From Rossellomorea sp. BNER (GTDB lineage Bacteria; Bacillota; Bacilli; Bacillales; Bacillaceae_B), in contig JANAVG010000012.1 of assembly GCA_024213275.1 (NCBI GenBank), positions 1 through 64,000 of the forward strand: a DNA stretch of 64,000 nt. The letters run 5' to 3'. Made by a program: the position numbers and the translations under genes. Below, piece after piece: positions 8,935 to 19,322 of this stretch. Positions within the stretch are counted from its first letter, which is position 1. Every line of letters starts with the position of its first letter. The notes beneath the pieces are model-generated. The model was not told where the DNA came from, did not search any database, and saw only the letters and a program-made list of their open reading frames with translations.

Positions 8935-10206
8935 TTATTGGCATTTCTGTTTTAAATGTTCTACAAAGCTTTCAAGCGAAATTTCCTGCTGTTCCCCGCT
9001 ACTCATATCCTTTAAGTTAACAACGTTCTGAGATAATTCATCTTCCCCAAGTACAGCTACATATTTTGCTTTTAAGCGATCAGCTGATTTAAACTGCGCC
9101 TTTATTTTTCGATTTAAATAGTCCATTTCTGCTGAAATTCCTTCTTTACGAAGATCATTGAGGAGTTTCACTGTATAATCTTTAGCGGTATCTCCAAGAG
9201 AAGCTAGATAGCAATCAATCGATTGGTCAATTGGTAATTCGATACCTTCAGCATCAAGTGCTGCTAATAGTCTCTCAACGGAAAAGGCAAAGCCGATTCC
9301 AGGGGTTTCAGGTCCACCCATCATTTTGACAAGCCCGTTGTAACGTCCCCCACCACATAATGTAGTAATAGCACCAAATCCCTCAGCATTACTCATAATC
9401 TCAAATGCAGTGTGATTATAATAATCTAGTCCTCTGACAAGGGTAGGATCGACGACATATTCCACTCCCATTGAAGTTAGATATTGTTGAACTTTTTCAA
9501 AATAACTTTTTGACTCTTCATTTAAAAAGTCAATAATCGATGGAGCCGTACTCATTAATTCATGATCGCGATCTTTTTTACAATCAAGAATTCTAAGTGG
9601 ATTTTTTTCTAAACGATTTTGACAATCGGAACAAAATTCCCCAATTCTGGGCTTAAAGTGATTGACTAAAGCTTCTCGGTGAGCCGTACGACTTTCTAAA
9701 TCACCTAAACTGTTAATCACGAGCTTTAATTTTTTCAGGCCAAGCTTTTGATAAATACTCATAGCTAATGAAAGTACCTCTGCATCAATGCTTGGATCTT
9801 CACTCCCAAGAGCTTCTGCTCCGAATTGAACGAACTGACGATAACGTCCTGCCTGTGGACGCTCATATCGAAACATTGGACCTGTATAGTAAAGTTTCAC
9901 AGGTTGATTAGCTAGGCCGTGCATTTTATTCTCAACGTATGAACGAACAATAGATGCCGTTCCCTCTGGTCTTAATGCGAGATTTCTCCCTCCGCGATCC
10001 TCAAACAAATACATTTCCTTCTGGACAATGTCCGTTGTATCTCCAACACCGCGCATAAATAATTCACTTGATTCAAATATCGGTGTTCTAATCTCCTTGT
10101 ATTGGAAGTTACTGCAAATCTCTGCTGCGACTCGCTCAACATAATGCCATTTTTCAGAATCTCCTGGTAAAATGTCTTGTGTGCCGCGTGGAATTTGTAT
10201 AGACAT
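8935..10206 (-). CDS. hisS: Histidine--tRNA ligase
   Basis: HisRS charges tRNA-His. The 423-residue protein contains motif 1 near GTQDILPGD, motif 2 [21 protein letters not shown] near residue 112, the histidine-specific [14 protein letters not shown] near 258 and motif 3 [12 protein letters not shown] near 305, plus the C-terminal anticodon domain. The start is ATG 10206 with AAAGGGAGGAAAA upstream and the universal [15 protein letters not shown] beginning. The open frame continues 59 codons upstream, but that part is a family B repeat and not protein. First gene of the hisS-aspS operon. Confidence 0.97.
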   Translation of the reverse strand: MSIQIPRGTQDILPGDSEKWHYVERVAAEICSNFQYKEIRTPIFESSELFMRGVGDTTDIVQKEMYLFEDRGGRNLALRPEGTASIVRSYVENKMHGLANQPVKLYYTGPMFRYERPQAGRYRQFVQFGAEALGSEDPSIDAEVLSLAMSIYQKLGLKKLKLVINSLGDLESRTAHREALVNHFKPRIGEFCSDCQNRLEKNPLRILDCKKDRDHELMSTAPSIIDFLNEESKSYFEKVQQYLTSMGVEYVVDPTLVRGLDYYNHTAFEIMSNAEGFGAITTLCGGGRYNGLVKMMGGPETPGIGFAFSVERLLAALDAEGIELPIDQSIDCYLASLGDTAKDYTVKLLNDLRKEGISAEMDYLNRKIKAQFKSADRLKAKYVAVLGEDELSQNVVNLKDMSSGEQQEISLESFVEHLKQKCQ

Positions 10207-10240
10207 GTTGTTTTCCTCCCTTTTAAAGTTTTTTATGTAA

Positions 10241-10401
10241 AGGCTGTTTTCGAATAGGTTGTTGCAATTCGAACAAGATAGAATCCCGTAATAATTAAGG
10301 TTTCGGGGCATCTTTTCGTCAAAGCAGTAATTACTAGTATTGAATGATTTAAGATAATATTTATAATTGACTAAATGCAACAAAGTTTACGAAATGAGCC
10401 T
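10241..10401. repeat. Family B repeat, copy 1
   Basis: About 160 bp between the ends AGGCTGTTTTCGAATAGGTT and AACAAAGTTTACGAAATGAG. The core includes GGTTTCGGGGCATCTTTTCG and TAGTATTGAATGATTTAAGA. It lies between the T-box terminator and the hisS ribosome site, so it is part of the hisS-aspS mRNA leader. Confidence 0.85.
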
Positions 10402-10410
10402 ATGTAAATA

Positions 10411-10701
10411 AAAAAAGCCCTCAATCCCTTGTATATAACAAGGGACGAGAGCTTAGATTCCCGTGGTGCCACCCTAATTGAGGCTAACTTATTGTTGTAG
10501 TTAGTCTCCTCTTTACCAGTTAACGCCTAGTACGTCCCACGCCTACTCTTTATGAAAAATTTCAGGGGGAAACCTCCAGAGTGTTCCTTCACCAAGTCAC
10601 AATGTAGAAATGTTTTCAGCCTGGGACATTTCTTCTCTTTTCATGTGAGATTTAGCTACTGTGCTCTATCAATGGTTCTTATTCATGAAAGTTATTTTAT
10701 T
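10411..10701 (-). promoter_or_regulatory. T-box riboswitch of hisS-aspS (His specifier)
   Basis: The leader (transcribed right to left) has stem I with an AGTA loop-E motif, the T-box motif AGGGTGGCACCACGGG (10459-10475 region) and an intrinsic terminator CGTCCCTTG / CAAGGGATTG followed by seven T residues (10411-10453). In the specifier position, after GGAA and before TCTGGAG, stands CAC (10581-10583), a His codon. Uncharged tRNA-His would favour the antiterminator. One leader controls both HisRS and AspRS. The T-box identity is firm; the specifier assignment is inferred from alignment by eye. Confidence 0.9.
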
Positions 10702-10707
10702 TCTATA

Positions 10708-10736
10708 ATAATACGTTTGGACTACGATGATGTCAA
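10708..10736 (-). promoter_or_regulatory. Promoter of the hisS-aspS T-box transcript
   Basis: On the minus strand TTGACA (10731-10736) and TATTAT (10708-10713) are separated by exactly 17 bp. Transcription should begin near 10701. Confidence 0.85.
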
Positions 10737-10757
10737 GAGGTCCTTATAAATTTCGGA

Positions 10758-10934
10758 TTAACATCTTTCCATTTTCTTTTTTAGTAAGCGTACATCTTTA
10801 AAGGTAAGCCCAAATTCAGACGCTAGCTCAATGGTCGTGGCATCTTTTTCCTTTTCTAAAAATTGGTGAAAGTCTACTCCAAACACTTGATTTTCACCAT
10901 TGCTTGCATGTATCCCTTTTTCACTTGCTCTCAT
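10758..10934 (-). CDS. yrzK: Small conserved protein YrzK-like (58 aa)
   Basis: This short frame starts at ATG 10934 with GAAAGGAATGATCAT upstream and ends in TAA at 10758-10760. The product is about 58 residues, soluble and charged; the part GFGLTF/KDVRLLKKKMER at its end looks like a short helix-turn-helix with TIELASEFGLTFKDVRLLKK resembling a DNA-binding helix pair. B. subtilis has a small gene of this size (yrzK) at the same position between hisS and the amidase gene. It is separate from the T-box promoter, which lies about 20 bp after its stop. Function unknown. Confidence 0.75.
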   Translation of the reverse strand: MRASEKGIHASNGENQVFGVDFHQFLEKEKDATTIELASEFGLTFKDVRLLKKKMERC

Positions 10935-11098
10935 ATGATCATTCCTTTCAACCTTTCTTATTTATCATTACCAATTCAATAAATTTATTTCGTTTTAAAG
11001 GAATTTTTCATTAAAGCAAGAATGTTATATATACCCTTCTTATAAGAAGGATGGAATTTTATTATTATTTTTCCATAAATCTTTTTAGGTGGTGAATT

Positions 11099-12862
11099 AT
11101 GAAAGAAAAGTTTATGCCGATTTTCTTCAGTATAGTTCTGATCCTATCGATCATGACTCCAATTAGTGGCGGCACTAAAGTAAATGCCGAAGAGCAATCG
11201 GTTACGATTAAGACTGATACCTTAAATGTCAGAAGTGGACCAGGCTTAAGCTACTCCATTATTTCTCAAGTCAAACGAAATGAGAGCTTTAAGGTCACAG
11301 CTGTAGAAAATGAATGGATACAAGTTCAACTTGACCTTTTCACAAAAGGATGGGTGGCAGATTGGCTTGTTTCAAGTGATGAACCCGCTATTGAAACGGA
11401 AGGTTTTTCTCAAAGAAAAGAAGGAACGACTACAGTCTCTTCCTTAAGAATTAGAAGTGGTCCTGGTACGACCAATAGTATCATTGCAGTCCTTGGTAAG
11501 GGAGCTCCTGTAAGCATTCTTGATCAAGAAGGTGAATGGCTCAACATATCTTCTAATAAGGGGAGTGGATGGGTTCATCAGGATTATGTACAGACAAATA
11601 AAAAGGAAAGTAAGAAAATTGAATCAACTCCTATAGAAAAAGTAGGAACCATCAGTACATCTGCACTAAATGTTAGATCTGAACCTGATCTTAACAGTTC
11701 CGTTATCGGTACTTTACAAAGGGGAGATACTGTAACAATTACAGCTAGTGTACCTGGTTGGTATCAAATCCAGTTTGGAAATAGTGAAGCATGGATTAAT
11801 GATCAGTATATCCAAATCAATCAAAATGGGGAGACGAATACGGAAGGTGATTCCAACTCTTCTTTGACAGGTAAAGTAACTGTAGAATCAGTAAATATTC
11901 GTTCAGAAGGATCCTTTAATGGGAAAGTTGTTGCAAAAGCTTCTAAAGGGGATCGTTTCCAACTCTTAAAAAAGGAAAGTAATTGGTATCAAGTGGAATT
12001 ACCAGATGGACAAATGGGATGGATCGCAGGATGGTTGATTGAAAAAAACGTAAATTCCAATGTTGAAGAGGAAGAACGGGCAACTGAATCCAGCATTACG
12101 ATTCTTTATAATGGGACAAACATTCGAAGCGATGCAAATGTCAATGCTTCTATTGTAAAACGGGCAAACTCAGGAGATGTGTTTTCCATTATCTCAAGTA
12201 TTTCAGATTGGTATGAGATTGATTTAGGAAATGGCCAAACTGGTTTCATTGCTGGCTGGGTCGTATCCCTTAATGATAACCAATCGTCCACAGAAGCTCC
12301 TCCTCCTACAAACAGAGATGGAACAATAGAAGGGAAAACCATTGTACTTGACCCAGGACATGGTGGCATTGACAATGGCACCACTGGTTTTAGAGGAACG
12401 TTAGAAAAACAGTTAACGTTGAAAACAGCAGAGAACCTTTATCATAAGCTTAAACATGCTGGTGCCAATGTAATCTTGACCCGAAATGATGATCGTTATT
12501 TACATTTAAATTCAAGGGTCGAAATGGCACATTCCAACAATGCGGATGCTTTTATTAGCCTACATTATGATAGTATTAAGGATTCATCTATCAATGGATT
12601 TACTACTTATTACTACCATGGATATCAGAAGGAATTAGCTGATGTAATAGATGAAAAACTTGGTGAAAGCTTAACACTTAGGAATCGCGGAGTAAAAAAG
12701 GGTGACTTTTTTGTAATCAGGGAAAACTCGCAGCCTTCAGTACTAATTGAATTAGGGTACCTTAGCAACCCCAACGAAGAAAGAACGGTTACTTCTTCAC
12801 AATTTCAAGATATGGCTGCTATAAGCTTGTATAATGGCATTACGTCATATTTTAATGAATAA
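11099..12862 (+). CDS. Secreted N-acetylmuramoyl-L-alanine amidase with five SH3b repeats
   Basis: This 587-residue exported cell-wall hydrolase cleaves the amide bond between MurNAc and L-Ala. An N-terminal signal peptide (residues about 1-30, ending near VNAEE) is followed by five bacterial SH3 domains, each with an L/I-N/R-I/V-RS core (about 36, 112, 187, 262 and 337), and a C-terminal Amidase_3 domain from about 415. Zinc and catalytic residues are visible in LDPGHGG, LEKQLTLKTA, SLHYDS and LIELGYLSNP. Ribosome site GGTGGTG precedes the ATG. B. subtilis yrvJ occupies the same locus. Confidence 0.93.
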   Translation: MKEKFMPIFFSIVLILSIMTPISGGTKVNAEEQSVTIKTDTLNVRSGPGLSYSIISQVKRNESFKVTAVENEWIQVQLDLFTKGWVADWLVSSDEPAIETEGFSQRKEGTTTVSSLRIRSGPGTTNSIIAVLGKGAPVSILDQEGEWLNISSNKGSGWVHQDYVQTNKKESKKIESTPIEKVGTISTSALNVRSEPDLNSSVIGTLQRGDTVTITASVPGWYQIQFGNSEAWINDQYIQINQNGETNTEGDSNSSLTGKVTVESVNIRSEGSFNGKVVAKASKGDRFQLLKKESNWYQVELPDGQMGWIAGWLIEKNVNSNVEEEERATESSITILYNGTNIRSDANVNASIVKRANSGDVFSIISSISDWYEIDLGNGQTGFIAGWVVSLNDNQSSTEAPPPTNRDGTIEGKTIVLDPGHGGIDNGTTGFRGTLEKQLTLKTAENLYHKLKHAGANVILTRNDDRYLHLNSRVEMAHSNNADAFISLHYDSIKDSSINGFTTYYYHGYQKELADVIDEKLGESLTLRNRGVKKGDFFVIRENSQPSVLIELGYLSNPNEERTVTSSQFQDMAAISLYNGITSYFNE

Positions 12863-12869
12863 ATAGCAC

Positions 12870-12900
12870 AAAAGGGCTGACCACTTAAGTCAGCCCTTCT
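12870..12900. terminator. Terminator between amidase gene and dtd
   Basis: The arms AAGGGCTGAC (12872-12881) and GTCAGCCCTT (12889-12898) form a 10-bp stem between the convergent amidase and dtd genes. T-rich stretches are short on both sides. Confidence 0.75.
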
Positions 12901-12904
12901 TAGT

Positions 12905-13345
12905 TTATTTACTTTCAACAATGATTGTAACCGGACCATCATTAATGAGCTGTACATCCATCATGCTTCCAAAAACACCCGTTTCGACTTTAACACCTTT
13001 TTCTTTTAATAAGGTATTAAAATGATTATAAATGGCTTCTGCATGGGAAGGCTTTGCAGCTTTCATAAAGTTTGGTCTTCTCCCATTTCTACAATCTCCA
13101 TAGAGTGTAAATTGAGAAATCGATAAAACTGAACCTTTTACATCCAATAATGAATGATTCATTTTCCCTTCCTCGTCTTCAAACACTCTTAAATTAACAA
13201 TTTTGTCAGCAATATATGCTGCTTCTTTTTCACTATCTTCATGGGTAATTCCAACAAGAAGAACAAAGCCGAAATCAATTTCTCCCGTAATGCTACCTTC
13301 AACCGTGACTGATGCATTTTTACTTCTTTGAAGTACAACTTTCAT
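12905..13345 (-). CDS. dtd: D-aminoacyl-tRNA deacylase
   Basis: Dtd removes D-amino acids (and glycine mischarged on tRNA-Ala) from tRNAs. The 146-residue product carries the diagnostic [17 protein letters not shown] segment near residue 77 and the C-terminal motif LINDGPVTI near 132 (family form NxGPVT). It follows relA by 13 bp, as in B. subtilis where dtd (yrvI) is co-transcribed with relA. Confidence 0.95.
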   Translation of the reverse strand: MKVVLQRSKNASVTVEGSITGEIDFGFVLLVGITHEDSEKEAAYIADKIVNLRVFEDEEGKMNHSLLDVKGSVLSISQFTLYGDCRNGRRPNFMKAAKPSHAEAIYNHFNTLLKEKGVKVETGVFGSMMDVQLINDGPVTIIVESK

Positions 13346-13358
13346 GAAACCAAACTCC

Positions 13359-15548
13359 TTAGTTCATTATCCTTCTAACTGCATAAATATCTGATATTTG
13401 TTTAATGCGCTCCACAACTCTGTGAAGGTGTGAAATATTTTGAATCGAAATCGACATATTGATCGTTGCCATTTTATTTCGGTCAGATTTTCCACTTACA
13501 GCTGAAATATTCGTTTTTGTCTCATTCACGGCTTGTAATACCTCATTCAATAATCCACGGCGGTCATATCCAGATATTTCAATGTCAACATTGTATTCTT
13601 TTCGATTATTTACATCACTTTCCCACTCTACAGGGATTAGCCGTTGTTCAACATCTTCTGAAGTGACATTTGTACAGTCAGATCGATGAACAGATACACC
13701 TCTCCCCTTCGTGATAAAACCAACAATATCATCTCCTGGGACTGGGTTACAACAGCGGGATAAACGAATGAGTAAATTATCAATTCCTTTAACCTGAACC
13801 CCTGCATCCCTTTTCCGTTTAGGTGGTTGAGGTTTTAAGTCAGACATGGTTTCTTGAAGTGATACTTCCTGATTTCGCAGTTTTCTTAATTTTTCAGTTA
13901 GTCTAGTTGCGATCTGAGCAGCAGTGATCCCGTTATAACCTACTGCAGCATACATATCCTCTTCATTTGAGAAATTGAATTTTTCTGCGACTCTTTTCAC
14001 ATTTTCAGTAGTTAACACTTCTTTAAGTTCAAACTCAAGGTTCTTAATTTCTTTTTCAACTAGTTCTCGACCTTTTTCAATATTTTCTTCCTTTTGCTGT
14101 TTCTTAAAGAATTGTTTAATTTTGTTCTTCGCTTGAGAGGTTTGAGCAAGCTTAAGCCAGTCTTTACTTGGACCATACGAATGCTTAGATGTCATAATTT
14201 CAACAATGTCACCTGTTTTTAATCGGTAATCAAGCGTGACCATTTTCCCGTTCACTTTTGCACCAATAGTTTTGTTCCCAATTTCAGAGTGAATACGATA
14301 AGAAAAATCAATCGGTACCGACCCTGATGGAAGCTCGATGACATCACCTTTTGGTGTAAAAACGAAAACCATATCAGAAAACAAATCGATTTTTAACGAT
14401 TCCATGAATTCTTCTGCATTTGCAGAATCATTTTGATATTCCAGTATTTCACGGAACCATGAGAGTTTCTTATCAAAGGTTGCCTTTTCATTGACCGGAA
14501 TTCCTTCTTTATAAGCCCAATGCGCCGCAACACCATACTCAGCAATTTCATGCATTTCATTCGTTCTGATTTGTACCTCGAGCGGATCACCTTTAGGACC
14601 TATTACCGTGGTATGAAGAGATTGATACATATTTGGTTTAGGCATAGCGATATAATCTTTAAAACGACCAGGCATCGGTTTCCAGCATGTATGAATAATC
14701 CCTAATACGGCATAACAATCTTTAATACTATCCACTAAAACCCTTACAGCAAGCAGATCATAGATTTCATTAAATTGTTTGTTTTGTAGAGCCATTTTAC
14801 GATAAATACTATAAATATGTTTAGGACGCCCCGACAATTCAGCAGTAATTTTTACATCTTCTAAGCGATCATTGACCTCTTGAACGACTTCATCAAGATA
14901 TTGCTCCCGCTCAGCACGTTTCTTTTTCATTAAATTCACAATACGGTAATACTGCTGTGGGTTTAAATATCGTAATGAAGTATCCTCTAGCTCCCACTTA
15001 ATTTTGGAAATCCCTAATCTATGTGCTAACGGGGCAAATATTTCTAGTGTTTCATTTGAAATACGTCTTTGTTTCTCATTAGGTAAATGCTTTAATGTTC
15101 TCATATTATGAAGGCGGTCCGCTAATTTAATTAAAATCACACGGATATCCTGCGCCATTGCCACAAACATTTTCCTGTGGTTTTCAGCTTGTTGTTCTTC
15201 TTGGGATTTATATTTTATCTTTCCGAGCTTTGTCACCCCATCAACAAGCATGGCCACTTCATTATTGAATGCTTCCTTAATATCATCAAGCGTACAATTT
15301 GTATCTTCTACTACATCATGCAAAAAACCTGCTGCCACTGTAGAAGGATCCATTTCCAAATCGGCAAGGATTCCCGCTACTTGAATGGGATGAATGATGT
15401 AGGGCTCTCCTGACTTCCGATATTGTTCTTTATGAGCTTCTTTTGCAAACTCATAGGCTTTTTGAACAAGAAGGACATGTTCATCATTTAGATATTCTTT
15501 TGTTCGATTTACGACTTGTTCAGGAGTCAACACTTGATCCTTCGCCAT
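13359..15548 (-). CDS. relA: Bifunctional (p)ppGpp synthetase/hydrolase Rel
   Basis: Rel makes (p)ppGpp when uncharged tRNA reaches the ribosome and also degrades it. The 729-residue protein has the hydrolase HD domain ([15 protein letters not shown] and FLHDVVEDT near residue 75), the synthetase domain (about 230-350), a TGS domain ([16 protein letters not shown] near 395) and a C-terminal zinc-finger-like and ACT region. I start at ATG 15548 with AAAGGTG upstream; GTG 15560 overlaps that site. Length fits the long Rel class (B. subtilis 734). Confidence 0.96.
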   Translation of the reverse strand: MAKDQVLTPEQVVNRTKEYLNDEHVLLVQKAYEFAKEAHKEQYRKSGEPYIIHPIQVAGILADLEMDPSTVAAGFLHDVVEDTNCTLDDIKEAFNNEVAMLVDGVTKLGKIKYKSQEEQQAENHRKMFVAMAQDIRVILIKLADRLHNMRTLKHLPNEKQRRISNETLEIFAPLAHRLGISKIKWELEDTSLRYLNPQQYYRIVNLMKKKRAEREQYLDEVVQEVNDRLEDVKITAELSGRPKHIYSIYRKMALQNKQFNEIYDLLAVRVLVDSIKDCYAVLGIIHTCWKPMPGRFKDYIAMPKPNMYQSLHTTVIGPKGDPLEVQIRTNEMHEIAEYGVAAHWAYKEGIPVNEKATFDKKLSWFREILEYQNDSANAEEFMESLKIDLFSDMVFVFTPKGDVIELPSGSVPIDFSYRIHSEIGNKTIGAKVNGKMVTLDYRLKTGDIVEIMTSKHSYGPSKDWLKLAQTSQAKNKIKQFFKKQQKEENIEKGRELVEKEIKNLEFELKEVLTTENVKRVAEKFNFSNEEDMYAAVGYNGITAAQIATRLTEKLRKLRNQEVSLQETMSDLKPQPPKRKRDAGVQVKGIDNLLIRLSRCCNPVPGDDIVGFITKGRGVSVHRSDCTNVTSEDVEQRLIPVEWESDVNNRKEYNVDIEISGYDRRGLLNEVLQAVNETKTNISAVSGKSDRNKMATINMSISIQNISHLHRVVERIKQISDIYAVRRIMN

Positions 15549-15892
15549 AAGCAGAATCACCTTTACTCTATATTTATGTTTTTATATTATTTAACTAATT
15601 TTTCCTATACTTATACCATTTCACATAAGAAAATAGATTGAATTATCTTTTCAATTACAATAAATTAAAAATAAACATTTTTTTAGGATTGTTACTATTA
15701 TCAAAAAAAAAAGCGAATATGTAAAGCATAAGAATAGAAATCATACAAAATATGAAGAATTTTGTCGAAATTCATTTATGAACCCTAACACTTGTATCAA
15801 GCTTTATTATAGGTTCTAAAAGGGTTCTTCATCCTTTTGATCACCTTTAAATTGGTAACAATCCACCATGAGTTTTCTTCGAAATTAATAAA
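15549..15892. other. Non-coding gap upstream of relA
   Basis: About 340 bp, very AT-rich, without a credible gene. It must hold the relA-dtd promoter; several TTG(A/T)-(16-18 bp)-T-rich pairs exist on the minus strand (for example TTGATA near 15793-15798), but none is convincing enough to call. I see no repeat family member here. Confidence 0.6.
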
Positions 15893-15920
15893 AGAGCACT
15901 CATGCTTGAGCGCTCGTCTA
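15890..15920 (-). terminator. apt terminator
   Basis: On the minus strand GAGCGCTCA / TGAGTGCTC form a stem with an AGCA loop (15894-15915), followed by TTTTATT. It ends the recJ-apt transcript. Confidence 0.8.
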
Positions 15921-15928
15921 TGCTGTCA

Positions 15929-16441
15929 TTAGTATTGCATTAATGTAAGGATATCGTACCCATCTAATTTATCACGACCATCTAGGTAGGTTAGTTCGAT
16001 TAGGAATGCTATACCTGCCACAACTCCACCAAGTTCTTCTACTAACTTAATGGTCGCTTCAATCGTACCACCTGTAGCAAGGAGATCATCTGTGATCAGT
16101 ACACGTTGACCAGGTTTAATCGCATCTTTATGAATGGTAAGAGCATCTTTTCCGTACTCTAATCCATACTCAACTTCTACTGTTTCACGAGGAAGTTTCC
16201 CTGGCTTACGGACAGGTGCGAAACCAACTCCAAGAGCATATGCAACAGGACATCCAATAATAAATCCACGTGCTTCTGGACCAACTATAAGATCAATCTC
16301 TTTTTCGTTAGCGTATTCAACAATCTGGTCTGTTGCATATCTATAAGCGTCACCATTATCCATTAGGGTTGTGATGTCTTTAAATTTAATTCCTTTTTTA
16401 GGCCAATCCTCAACAATAGTAATATATTGTTTTAAGTCCAT
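15929..16441 (-). CDS. apt: Adenine phosphoribosyltransferase
   Basis: Apt salvages adenine to AMP using PRPP. The 170-residue protein has the PRPP-binding motif [17 protein letters not shown] near residue 116 and the family signature [19 protein letters not shown] near 54. It starts 15 bp after recJ, which suggests co-transcription as in B. subtilis. Confidence 0.97.
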   Translation of the reverse strand: MDLKQYITIVEDWPKKGIKFKDITTLMDNGDAYRYATDQIVEYANEKEIDLIVGPEARGFIIGCPVAYALGVGFAPVRKPGKLPRETVEVEYGLEYGKDALTIHKDAIKPGQRVLITDDLLATGGTIEATIKLVEELGGVVAGIAFLIELTYLDGRDKLDGYDILTLMQY

Positions 16442-16456
16442 TATTCTGCTTCCTCC

Positions 16457-18802
16457 TCATACTTTGCAGACAACATTCGTTCTTTTTTCGAACCAAGCTT
16501 TTAATTCCTGATACGAAGAATATAATAATTCATTTTCTAACGTAAATTGCCCCTGCTTTTGACAATAAGTTGAAGACTCTTCAAAGTCTCGTTTTACTTT
16601 AACCGGATTTAAAGATATAAGTCCATTGTTAATTGTAACAAAATCTAATTCAAAAAACACCTGTGACATGAATTCAATCGTTTCCTTTGTCCAACCGCGA
16701 TGTTTTGCCAAGTCATTTCCATATTTATTCAAGTTAAAAGTTCCACGTTTTGCTAGAAATCCATAATACCATTTAAAGTGATCCCTAGTGGGAAAGGTAC
16801 TAAAAAAATGATCATTTTGTTGATAAAAATGGGCATAGATTCTATCTGGCTGTGATCGATCTAATAAAGTATGCAGATACTCACTATTACTTGGTAAGTC
16901 AATTAGGATTAAATTACAGCCCATAATATCTACTTGTTTGTAATCCTCTATACTTTGAACCAACAAAATTTCTTCCTCTGGAGGCTGTAAGCCAAGGTCA
17001 GACAACGTACTAGGCTGAAAAACAACAAACCTCCGGTTCACAGTAGGAACTTGTTCTAGCCACTTGCTTCTGCTTTTTAATCCTCGAACATCAAACAGCT
17101 GCCAGTGCTTAATTTCTAGATCTTGAAGAAATATCTGTGGTTTACGAATATTATTCCATTCATTTATAGCCAATTCTCCAATGACAGACACATTTGCATT
17201 TGGCGAGATATGATGAGCAATCTCTCCCATCCCAAAGCCTACACCATCCAGCTGGTTCACTTCATCATTAAGAGTTATTTTAAGATGATTTTGGTTACTA
17301 CCAATTTTTCTCAAATTAGAAAGCGAGACATTTTCGATTGTCAGTTTCGGCTTAGGGTTATTCATTCCAAACGGAGCTAATAATTGTAGCTGCTCTATCG
17401 AGCTAAGATCTACTTCATTTAGCTCTACTTTAGCATCTAAAAGGGTAACTGGTATAAAATCTTCCGTTGTCAATTGATCTGTGGCCAATTGATTTAACCT
17501 ATTTCTTAATTCATCAACGTCTTCCAACCCAAGAGTCATTCCAGCGGCCATAGGATGCCCCCCAAAGTGCGGGAGAATTTCCTTGCAGGTAGAAAGGTTT
17601 TTAAAAAGGTCAAATCCTACGATACTTCGGGCTGAGCCTTTAGCCATTCCTTTTTCAGAATCATAGCTTAATACTATAGTTGGACGATAAAATTTCTCTA
17701 CTAATCTCGATGCCACAATTCCGACAACACCAGAGTTCCAGCCTTCTTTCCCAATAATTAATACAGAGTTATCGGCGGGAGGATAATGATTCTCAACCAT
17801 TGCTATTGCTTCCTCTGTCATTTTGCTAACGATTGTTTGTCTTTCTTTATTGATAGAATCAATTTCCTCTGCAAGGGCTTTCGCTTCTTCCTTGTCTTCT
17901 GTCATTAGAAGATCCACTGCTGGGTCAGCGTCACCTAGTCTTCCTATCGCATTAATTCTTGGTGCAATAGCAAACCCTACAGTTTCTTCTGTGATGTCCT
18001 TTAGAGCGCTTCCTGCTACTTTACAGAGGGCAATGACTCCTAGTCTGTTAGTAGTTCTAAGTTTGCGTAGACCTCTTTTGGCAATGGCACGATTTTCCCC
18101 AACAAGTGGAACAAGATCAGCAATGGTTCCAATTGCTGCAACATCCAATAAATGTTCCGGTACATGACCATATAATGCATGAGCCACTTTAAAAGCAACT
18201 CCAACACCTGCTAAGTGTGGAAAAGGATATGTAGTTCCTTCCGTTTTCGGGTGAATGATAGCAAGAGCATCAGGAAGCTCTGGTCCAGGTTCATGATGAT
18301 CAGTAATGATCAAATCAATCCCGAGTTTTTTTGCTAGTGCAGCTTCGTTTAAAGCTGCAATTCCCGTATCCACAGTGATAATGAGAGAAAAACCTTGGTC
18401 CTTTGCTAACTGAAAAGCTTCTTCATTAGGCCCATATCCTTCTGTAAACCTATTAGGTATATAAAAATCGGCATCTGCCCCTAAATCCTTTAGTACTTGC
18501 AGCATGACGGTTGTCGAGCTCACACCATCAGCATCATAATCCCCAAACACAAGAATAGGTTCCTGCTTTTCTATTGCTTGCTGTATACGATTAATCGCTT
18601 TTTTCATATCATTAAATAAAAATGGATCATGAAATGGTTCACTTTTGTCAAATAAAAAATCCCTAGCTTGTTCTATATCATTCAACTCACGGTTCATTAA
18701 TAACTTTGCAACAAGCGGGGGAATATTCAATTCATTTACATATCGATCTATTAATAATTCATCATAGGTTGGAATAATCCAACGTGTTCTTGACTTTAAC
18801 AT
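16457..18802 (-). CDS. recJ: Single-stranded-DNA-specific exonuclease RecJ
   Basis: RecJ is a 5'-3' single-strand exonuclease for recombination and repair. The 781-residue protein carries the DHH-family motifs: FGDYDADGVSST near residue 84, the DHH triplet in ITDDHHEPGP near 165 (seen as TDHHEP), and the DHHA1 motif HFGGHPMAAG near 415. A further OB-type region and a long C-terminal extension follow, as in Gram-positive RecJ (B. subtilis yrvE, 786 residues). It begins after the lapA-type gene's terminator, so it may have its own promoter in 18803-18880. Confidence 0.95.
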   Translation of the reverse strand: MLKSRTRWIIPTYDELLIDRYVNELNIPPLVAKLLMNRELNDIEQARDFLFDKSEPFHDPFLFNDMKKAINRIQQAIEKQEPILVFGDYDADGVSSTTVMLQVLKDLGADADFYIPNRFTEGYGPNEEAFQLAKDQGFSLIITVDTGIAALNEAALAKKLGIDLIITDHHEPGPELPDALAIIHPKTEGTTYPFPHLAGVGVAFKVAHALYGHVPEHLLDVAAIGTIADLVPLVGENRAIAKRGLRKLRTTNRLGVIALCKVAGSALKDITEETVGFAIAPRINAIGRLGDADPAVDLLMTEDKEEAKALAEEIDSINKERQTIVSKMTEEAIAMVENHYPPADNSVLIIGKEGWNSGVVGIVASRLVEKFYRPTIVLSYDSEKGMAKGSARSIVGFDLFKNLSTCKEILPHFGGHPMAAGMTLGLEDVDELRNRLNQLATDQLTTEDFIPVTLLDAKVELNEVDLSSIEQLQLLAPFGMNNPKPKLTIENVSLSNLRKIGSNQNHLKITLNDEVNQLDGVGFGMGEIAHHISPNANVSVIGELAINEWNNIRKPQIFLQDLEIKHWQLFDVRGLKSRSKWLEQVPTVNRRFVVFQPSTLSDLGLQPPEEEILLVQSIEDYKQVDIMGCNLILIDLPSNSEYLHTLLDRSQPDRIYAHFYQQNDHFFSTFPTRDHFKWYYGFLAKRGTFNLNKYGNDLAKHRGWTKETIEFMSQVFFELDFVTINNGLISLNPVKVKRDFEESSTYCQKQGQFTLENELLYSSYQELKAWFEKRTNVVCKV

Positions 18803-18881
18803 AAATGCTTCACTCCTCAGCCATACCTATTATACAAAAGAATAAGCGTATTCACCACCCAGAATCGTTTAGAAAAAAGCA

Positions 18882-18950
18882 TAAAAAATGGGTGACCTAT
18901 TAGAAAGTCCGTTGCCAATTCGATACGGCCAAACTCATTTAGGTCACCTT
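18882..18950 (-). terminator. Terminator with extended stem after the LapA-type gene
   Basis: Arms GGTGACCTA and TAGGTCACC (18891-18899 and 18940-18948) form a perfect 9-bp outer stem around a 40-bp interior that can pair in part itself (CCGT/ACGG). On the minus strand ATTTTTTATG follows. It is unusually long for a terminator but well placed, 15 bp after the stop codon. Confidence 0.6.
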
Positions 18951-18964
18951 ATTATTAAACTCAT

Positions 18965-19300
18965 TTATTCACCAATTCCATCAGGGGCCGTTTTTTTAAG
19001 AGATTCCTTTTTCTCAGGTGTTTCATTTTTCACTTGTAATTGGCTCATTTCACTCCGAAGCAATGTATTCTCTTTTTCTAAAGCTTTCACTTTTCTTTGA
19101 ATCATATAGAGGCGCATGAGCCCTACGGACCCAATAATGATACCGCCCATTAAGACAGAGCCGATAATGACAAGAATCAATGGCCACTGGGATGTTCCAA
19201 ATAGATAATTGACTGTAACGGGGTCAACATTTATGACGGCAAAAATCGCTACTATTAAAGCAAAAATAAGTCCTAATAAAAGCGTCCACTGAAATTTCAT
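18965..19300 (-). CDS. LapA-domain small membrane protein
   Basis: This 111-residue protein has two hydrophobic spans (about 5-25 and 38-62) with NVDPVTVNYLFG between them, the mark of the LapA/YciS-type domain, followed by a charged coiled-coil tail from about 68. It sits between the CDF exporter and recJ, the place of B. subtilis yrvD. Function is poorly known; relatives in proteobacteria assist lipopolysaccharide assembly, which does not apply here. Confidence 0.85.
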   Translation of the reverse strand: MKFQWTLLLGLIFALIVAIFAVINVDPVTVNYLFGTSQWPLILVIIGSVLMGGIIIGSVGLMRLYMIQRKVKALEKENTLLRSEMSQLQVKNETPEKKESLKKTAPDGIGE

Positions 19301-19322
19301 TCCTCTTCCTCCTTAGAAGCCC

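Noticed and set aside
10207-10383. N-terminal extension of HisRS
   Set aside because: It is repeat B1 read in frame; the strong ribosome site and conserved start are at 10206.
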